Shown here one piece after another: positions 59,609-64,000 of a DNA stretch of 64,000 nt. Numbering within the stretch: position 1 is the first letter of the stretch; each line of letters opens with the position of its first letter. Both the position numbers and the translations under genes were made by a program. The notes beneath the pieces were generated by a model, which did not search any database, was not told where the DNA came from, and was given only the letters and a program-made list of their open reading frames with translations. Source of the DNA: Paractinoplanes ferrugineus (lineage in GTDB: Bacteria > Actinomycetota > Actinomycetes > Mycobacteriales > Micromonosporaceae); assembly GCF_016862195.1 (NCBI RefSeq), contig NZ_BOMM01000071.1, positions 1 to 64,000 of the forward strand, given 5' to 3'.

Positions 59609-61615
59609 TCAGAACTGGATGCTCAGCAGGCGGCGCCGGCCACCGGTCGTGGTCACCTTGGCCACCACCGAGTTGCGGACGGTGGAGCTGAAGCCGAGGC
59701 CGGACAGCTGGTCCGGGGACGGCTCGCATTTGCTGCGGTCCCCGAGAACCTCGAACACCTTGCGGTGCGGCTGCAGGTCGCGGCGGAGGAACTCGTTGTA
59801 GATCCCCCGGGTCGGCTGGTCGTTCACGCACCCCTTCAGCATGAAGAAGTAGTGGCGGTTGCCGATCTCGTTGTCGTCGAAGTGGTTCGGTGAGTACATG
59901 AGGGTGGAGACCGGCACGAACTGTTCGGTGGTGATGCCCCACAGGTCCTTGCTCGCGTTTCCCGGCTGAATGTCCTTACCCGGCCGGAATGCGGTGATCA
60001 CCCCGCCGGCCACCGTCATCCGGCCCACCTCGACGGTCTGCTTGTGGCCGACCGCCCGCTCGTAGCGGTAATGCTCGACCTTCCCGTCGCTCTCGGTCTC
60101 GATCATGAAGCCGATCGGGGAGCTGTCCCGCTTGCGGTACTGGTTCACCTCGATCCGGTACTCGCCGTCGGCGACCTGGTGGGCCCAGGTGACGTTCTCC
60201 ACCGGCTCCCGGGAGAACGGCCCGTGCGCGTTCATGTCGACGTCCAGCTTGTCGCGCTTCTCCTGGTACCAGATGTGGGTGCCGTCGGGTTCGAACACGT
60301 GCAGGTCGAGGTCGTCGTGATTGAACCAGGACAGGCTCACCCGCAGCTTGCCGGTGACGTTGCCACCGGCCCGCTTGACCTTCTCCTTGATCGAGTCGGT
60401 CACGTTTCCGCCGTACGACCAGGCGAAATCGTTGTCCCAGGTGAACAGCCGCGGGGCGGTCGGGTTCCGGCCGGTGGTGAGACTGACGAAGTTCGGCTCG
60501 TGGCTGGTGGCGACCCACAGGTCGATGGCCGCGGCGCCGGGCAGGACGTCCTTCATGAAGGTGACCACCGGAACCTGCTCCGGCTTCGCGTCCCGGCGCG
60601 AACCGGCCGATCCGGTGGTGGCCGCCCGCATCAGCAGCCCTTCGATGCCGTCCTTCATCCGCGACTGGGTGTCGTTGTCGACCCACAGCACGTTGTTGAC
60701 CGACACGTCGGACAGCCGGGCGAACCGGCGCTGCAACGACTCCTCGATGCCCAGCTCGTCGATGGTCTTCATGGCGGCCTTCACCATGGCCGGGGTGATC
60801 AGCGCCGTGGGGCGCTGGTAGTTCTGCGGTGCCACCTTCGTCTCGAACGACCGGACCGCCTGCTCCAGGTCGACACCCGCGGACAGATCCTGGACGAGGG
60901 TGCCGAGCACCGTGTTACGGAACCGGGCCACCGGGTTCAGGGCGTTGGCGAACACGAAGGCTTCCCGGTCGGTTGCCTGCGTCCACCGGTTCTGCAGAGA
61001 CCGGAACTCGGTCACCGCCCGGCGATGCTCCGTGCCGCGGTAGAGGGCGTTGTCGTCGATCAGGTCGACGACGGTGTCCAGCGCGGGCCGGCTCAGTTCG
61101 GCCAGGCCACGCTGGAACACCTGCACCGCGGCGTCGAAGTCGCCCCGGGCCGCACCGACGTCGCCGGTGCGGTGCCGCTTCTCCACCCGGCCGTGCAGGT
61201 GGTGCCACACCTCGACCTGCCCGTCGCGCAGCGTCCGGGTCGTCTTCGCTCCGTACTGCGCCTCGGTGGACCGGAAGATGCCGGACAGCGGCAGCGTGCC
61301 GACGAACTCGTCCATCGCGGTGGCGACGACGGAGAAGACCGGGTCCGATGTGGACACGCCGGACCAGAGGGTACGGACCTGCCCGTCGTGGATCTCGACG
61401 ACGTTGCCGAAGTGCTTGACGAAAACGCGGCAGGTCGAGCAGTCGTACTCGGACCGCTCACGGAAGCGCAGATTGGAGCCGGCCGGAAAGGAATCGAGAA
61501 AGGTGAGCCAGAGCGAGTCCCGGTCGAGGCCGTCGCCGACGACGAACAACTCGCCCTTGGACATCGCGGACAGACGTGTGGTCACGTCCGTCACGAACTG
61601 CTGGAAACCGCTCAC
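59609..61615 (-). CDS. Large protein with DUF2135/YfaP-like domain, function unknown
   Basis: A 668-residue protein with no signal peptide or membrane helix. It has an early Cys pair (YDCSTCRVFVKHFG, about residues 54-67), a long helical middle with QNYQRPTALITPAMVKAAMKTIDELG, and a C-terminal beta-rich module, LRVSLSWFNHDDLDLHVFEPDGTHIWY, then VNQYRKRD, resembling DUF2135/YfaP. GTG 61615 follows AAGGGGG. Together with the 131-residue gene it forms a two-gene unit bounded by a terminator and by the divergent DUF1152 gene. The unit may be of phage or mobile origin, but no integrase or repeats flank it. Confidence 0.65.
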   Translation of the reverse strand: MSGFQQFVTDVTTRLSAMSKGELFVVGDGLDRDSLWLTFLDSFPAGSNLRFRERSEYDCSTCRVFVKHFGNVVEIHDGQVRTLWSGVSTSDPVFSVVATAMDEFVGTLPLSGIFRSTEAQYGAKTTRTLRDGQVEVWHHLHGRVEKRHRTGDVGAARGDFDAAVQVFQRGLAELSRPALDTVVDLIDDNALYRGTEHRRAVTEFRSLQNRWTQATDREAFVFANALNPVARFRNTVLGTLVQDLSAGVDLEQAVRSFETKVAPQNYQRPTALITPAMVKAAMKTIDELGIEESLQRRFARLSDVSVNNVLWVDNDTQSRMKDGIEGLLMRAATTGSAGSRRDAKPEQVPVVTFMKDVLPGAAAIDLWVATSHEPNFVSLTTGRNPTAPRLFTWDNDFAWSYGGNVTDSIKEKVKRAGGNVTGKLRVSLSWFNHDDLDLHVFEPDGTHIWYQEKRDKLDVDMNAHGPFSREPVENVTWAHQVADGEYRIEVNQYRKRDSSPIGFMIETESDGKVEHYRYERAVGHKQTVEVGRMTVAGGVITAFRPGKDIQPGNASKDLWGITTEQFVPVSTLMYSPNHFDDNEIGNRHYFFMLKGCVNDQPTRGIYNEFLRRDLQPHRKVFEVLGDRSKCEPSPDQLSGLGFSSTVRNSVVAKVTTTGGRRRLLSIQF

Positions 61616-61734
61616 CCTGTCATCCCCCTTGATCAGGGCAGATCTTAGGGAACGCGCGGAATCGCCGAAACGCATTTCCGGCCGAGCCGGCGCGCAGGTC
61701 CGCGAGATCGGCCGAGGTGACTCATCATTGACCG

Positions 61735-62694
61735 GTGTTCTCGTTGGCCACTCCCCCACTGTTCGCCGCCCTCGCGCCGGCCCGCCGGGTGCTGATCGCC
61801 GGGGCCGGCGGGGGCTTCGACGTCTACGCCGGGCTGCCGCTCGCCATCGCGCTCTGGGACCAGGGTGTCGAGGTGCACCTGGCCAGCCTGTCGTTCTCCG
61901 AACTCGAACTCGTCGGCCGGGAGTCGTGGCCGTCCGACAACGTCGTGGCGATCACCCCCGGGACGACCAGTCCGGACTGGTATTTCCCGGAGGGGGCGCT
62001 GTCCCGCTGGCTCGCCGAGCATGACCTGCCGTCGACCGTCTACGCGTTCCCGCCGTCGGGCGTGCAGCCGTTACGGGCGGCGTACCGGTATCTGATCGAG
62101 CAGTTGAATCTTGACGCGGTGGTGCTGGTCGACGGCGGGACCGACATTCTGCTCCGCGGTGACGAGAACTCGCTCGGCACGCCCGTCGAGGACCTCACCA
62201 GCGTGGCCGCGGTGACCGCGCTCGACGTGCCGGTCAAACTCGTGACCAGTCTCGGCTTCGGAATCGACGCCAACGACGGGGTCAACCACGTGCAGGTGTT
62301 GGAGAACCTCGCGGCGCTCGACCGGGACGGCGGCTATCTCGGGGCGCTGTCGATCCCGGGCGCGGGCCGGGAGGCGGTGCTCTACCGGGACGCGGTGGCG
62401 CATGCCGCGGCGGCCACGCCCGACCGGCCGAGCATCGTCAACGGGCAGATCGCGGCGGCGACCAGCGGGGCGTTCGGGAACGTGCAGTTCACCCGGCGCA
62501 CCAGCGGCAGCACGCTGTTCGTCAACCCGCTGATGGCCGTCTATTTCACTGTCGACCTCGACAAACTGGCCGCCCGGTGCCTCTATCTGGACCGCATCGA
62601 GAACACCGTCGGGCGACGGCAGGTGATCACTCGGCTCGAGGCGTTTCGCGCGGAGATGACTTCGACCCGGGTCCCGCGCGCCTATCCGCACTGA
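61735..62694 (+). CDS. DUF1152 family protein
   Basis: A 319-residue protein with the DUF1152 pattern: VLIAGAGGGFDVYAGLPLAIAL (a dinucleotide-type glycine loop near residue 22), LVDGGTDILLRGDENSLGTPVEDLTS, FGIDANDGVNHVQVLENLAAL and a final NTVGRRQVITRLEAFR. Function unknown; structure probably Rossmann-like. The GTG start at 61735 has no strong ribosome site. It overlaps the convergent regulator gene by 68 bases. Confidence 0.85.
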   Translation: MFSLATPPLFAALAPARRVLIAGAGGGFDVYAGLPLAIALWDQGVEVHLASLSFSELELVGRESWPSDNVVAITPGTTSPDWYFPEGALSRWLAEHDLPSTVYAFPPSGVQPLRAAYRYLIEQLNLDAVVLVDGGTDILLRGDENSLGTPVEDLTSVAAVTALDVPVKLVTSLGFGIDANDGVNHVQVLENLAALDRDGGYLGALSIPGAGREAVLYRDAVAHAAAATPDRPSIVNGQIAAATSGAFGNVQFTRRTSGSTLFVNPLMAVYFTVDLDKLAARCLYLDRIENTVGRRQVITRLEAFRAEMTSTRVPRAYPH

Positions 62695-63535
62695 CCGCCC
62701 GCAGGCTCGCCAGCAGGCGCAGCCGGTCGGCGTGCGGGCCGCCGGGCTCGGCTGTCCAGACCAGCATCACCGGGCCGGGATCGCCGGGCAGCGGGTAGGT
62801 GTCCCAGTCGAGCACCAGCTCGCCCACCTCGGGGATGCGGAAGGTCTTGGAGCCGCTGACCGACGCCCGTACGTCATGCCTTGCCCACAGCCGCCGGAAC
62901 TCGGCGCTCCGGATGCTCAGCTCGCCGACGATCGCGGTGGCGCGCGGGTGGGTGGGGTCGGTGGCGACGGCGGCCCGCATCATGCCGATGTAGTCGAGGG
63001 CCTGCTGCTCCCAGTCGGGGCAGCTCCGCTGGGCGGTCATGGTGTCGTCGAACATCAGCAGCAGCATGTTGAGCCGGTCGGGCGGGTGGCCCGCCGGATC
63101 GCCGAGCAGCGCCTCGGCCATCGGGTTCCAGTCGAGCAGGTCGAGATGCCGGCCGAGCACCACGGCCGGGGTGTCCATCACCCGCAGCAGCCGCCGGGTG
63201 CCGGGCGGCACCCGCTCGGGGGTGCGGTCGACGGGCGCGGGCATCGGCCGGCGGGCGGCGCGGGCCAGGGTGAACAGGTGCCGGCGCTCGGCGTCGTCGA
63301 GGCCGAGCGCGCCGGCGAGGGCCTCGAGCACGTCGTCGGACGGGCGGACCTCGCGGCCCTGCTCCATCCGCTGGTAGTAGTCGGTGCTCAGCCCGGCCAG
63401 CAGGGCCAGCTCCTCGCGCCGCAGCCCGGCCACCTTGCGCCGGCCACCCGGTTCGAGCCCGACGTCGGCCGGATGCAACCGAGCACGGCGGGCCCGCAGG
63501 AAATCGCCGAGCTCACGGGCGTACGGATGGGTCAT
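62627..63535 (-). CDS. XRE regulator with MmyB-type ligand domain
   Basis: A 302-residue protein. The N-terminal helix-turn-helix (about residues 10-70, with VAGLRREELALLAGLSTDYYQRMEQGREVRPSDDVL) is followed by an MmyB-like PAS domain (about 110-270) with VVLGRHLDLLDWNPMAEALLGD and RLWARHDVRASVSGSKTFRIPEVGELVLDWDTY. Such domains bind fatty acids or related lipids. It diverges from an SDR gene 100 bases away, a very common arrangement in which the SDR is the target. Confidence 0.9.
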   Translation of the reverse strand: MTHPYARELGDFLRARRARLHPADVGLEPGGRRKVAGLRREELALLAGLSTDYYQRMEQGREVRPSDDVLEALAGALGLDDAERRHLFTLARAARRPMPAPVDRTPERVPPGTRRLLRVMDTPAVVLGRHLDLLDWNPMAEALLGDPAGHPPDRLNMLLLMFDDTMTAQRSCPDWEQQALDYIGMMRAAVATDPTHPRATAIVGELSIRSAEFRRLWARHDVRASVSGSKTFRIPEVGELVLDWDTYPLPGDPGPVMLVWTAEPGGPHADRLRLLASLRAVSADRRAGPGSKSSPRETPRAE

Positions 63536-63635
63536 GCCGCAAGTGTGCCGCCTGGCCGGACCGGGTGGGTAGGTCTGCCATTCCTAGGCTGGCCGGTACG
63601 ACCGGACCGATCGTGATCAGCCTTAACGTCGCCCC

Positions 63636-64000
63636 ATGACCACCTTGAACGCCATCGTCACCGGCGCCAACTCGGGCATCGGCTTCGTCACCGCCACGCA
63701 ACTGGCCCGGCAGGGCGCCCACGTCGTGCTGGCCGTCCGCAACGTCCCCGCCGGCCGCCAGGCCGCTCGCCGGATCGGCGGGAGCGTCGAGGTGCGCGAG
63801 CTCGACCTGGCCTCGCTCGATTCGGTACGCGCGTTCGCCGCCGACCTGCCGCACCCGGCGATCGACCTGCTGATCAACAACGCCGGCGTGGTGCTCCTCG
63901 GTCCACGCCGCACCACCGCCGATGGCTTCGAACTGCACCTCGGCACCAACATGCTCGGCCATTTCGCACTCACCGGCCGGCTGCTCGACCGGCTGGCCAA
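63636..64000 (+). CDS. SDR family oxidoreductase, cut by the window edge
   Basis: The first 121 residues of a short-chain dehydrogenase: TGANSGIGFVTATQLARQG (residues 9-27) is the cofactor loop, ELDLASLDSVRAFAADL follows, and LINNAGVVLLGPRRTTADGFELHLGTNMLGHFALTGRLL places it in the retinol-dehydrogenase-like subgroup. The catalytic YxxxK lies beyond the right edge. It is divergent from an MmyB-type regulator, which probably controls it. Confidence 0.88.
   Translation, partial: MTTLNAIVTGANSGIGFVTATQLARQGAHVVLAVRNVPAGRQAARRIGGSVEVRELDLASLDSVRAFAADLPHPAIDLLINNAGVVLLGPRRTTADGFELHLGTNMLGHFALTGRLLDRLA

Noticed and set aside
1..64000. Biosynthetic gene cluster, CRISPR array, prophage or insertion sequence
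   Set aside because: No polyketide, NRPS or terpene enzymes, no spaced direct repeats, no integrase, portal or terminase, and no transposase were seen.
1..64000. tRNA or rRNA genes
   Set aside because: No cloverleaf with TTCGA-type T-loop and matching arms, and no rRNA-like stretch, was noticed in the intergenic regions.

Overview
The window is high-GC DNA with GTG and TTG starts, tight gene packing and almost purely actinobacterial families: a SigE-type ECF sigma factor, an XRE/DUF397 pair, a GPP34 protein, F420/LLM oxidoreductase, DUF2332, a class E sortase-type (LAxTG) surface protein and many secreted hydrolases. This mix fits a filamentous actinomycete of the Micromonosporaceae (Actinoplanes-like). 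That assignment is inferred from gene content; there is no rRNA gene or other taxonomic marker here. No tRNA, rRNA, CRISPR array, insertion sequence or phage integrase was found.

Layout. 1-5.7 kb: the 3' end of a wall-anchored protein, a siderophore-interacting reductase with a possible iron box, a CynX-type MFS pump, an alpha/beta hydrolase, a deletion-ridden methyltransferase remnant, an SDR and a lipoprotein M23 peptidase. 5.7-6.4 kb is a gene-free, hairpin-rich gap. 6.4-9.7 kb: a short NfeD-like protein plus flotillin, divergent from an M15-type peptidase split by a long helical insert. 9.7-17.6 kb: exoenzymes (M4 peptidase, PL7 alginate lyase, CAP protein, HNH nuclease) with a phosphatase/nitrilase pair and a truncated haemoglobin. 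17.6-25.9 kb: LysR, the XRE/DUF397 module, GPP34, an APC permease, two GNAT proteins, a 1-kb gap with an orphan terminator, and a secreted lipase. 26-31.5 kb: LacI regulator, diguanylate cyclase, arabinan-type GH43/CBM42 enzyme with a LacI-like operator, and an acyltransferase.

31.5-40.5 kb is the most coherent block: a DeoR repressor facing a GH4 glycosidase, a SIS sugar isomerase/deaminase, a three-gene ABC importer without its own ATPase, a PfkB kinase, a 1-phosphofructokinase-type kinase and a class II ketose-bisphosphate aldolase. Together they read as uptake and catabolism of a galactose/galactosamine-like sugar through a tagatose-phosphate-style lower pathway. A shared 11-12 bp motif (AAACGAGCA core) between DeoR and GH4, and as an inverted repeat before the SIS gene, is the likely DeoR operator.

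40.5-51.3 kb: a GT39-type membrane glycosyltransferase, an M24 peptidase pseudogene, YggT, a SigE-type sigma factor with a HAF-repeat membrane protein, a nitronate monooxygenase remnant, MBL hydrolase, GNAT, inositol-phosphatase-like protein, exonuclease, and an MFS/TetR pair with twin operators. 51.3-64 kb: DUF2332, an ArsR-type regulator, a metal-site-degenerate M15-like protein coupled to a DUF1906 protein, a SanA/YdcF protein, an M36 metallopeptidase, a two-gene unit of unknown function (131 and 668 aa), DUF1152, an MmyB-type regulator and a divergent SDR cut by the window edge.

Three genes (methyltransferase, M24 peptidase, nitronate monooxygenase) are each visibly broken by internal deletions while keeping recognisable ends.
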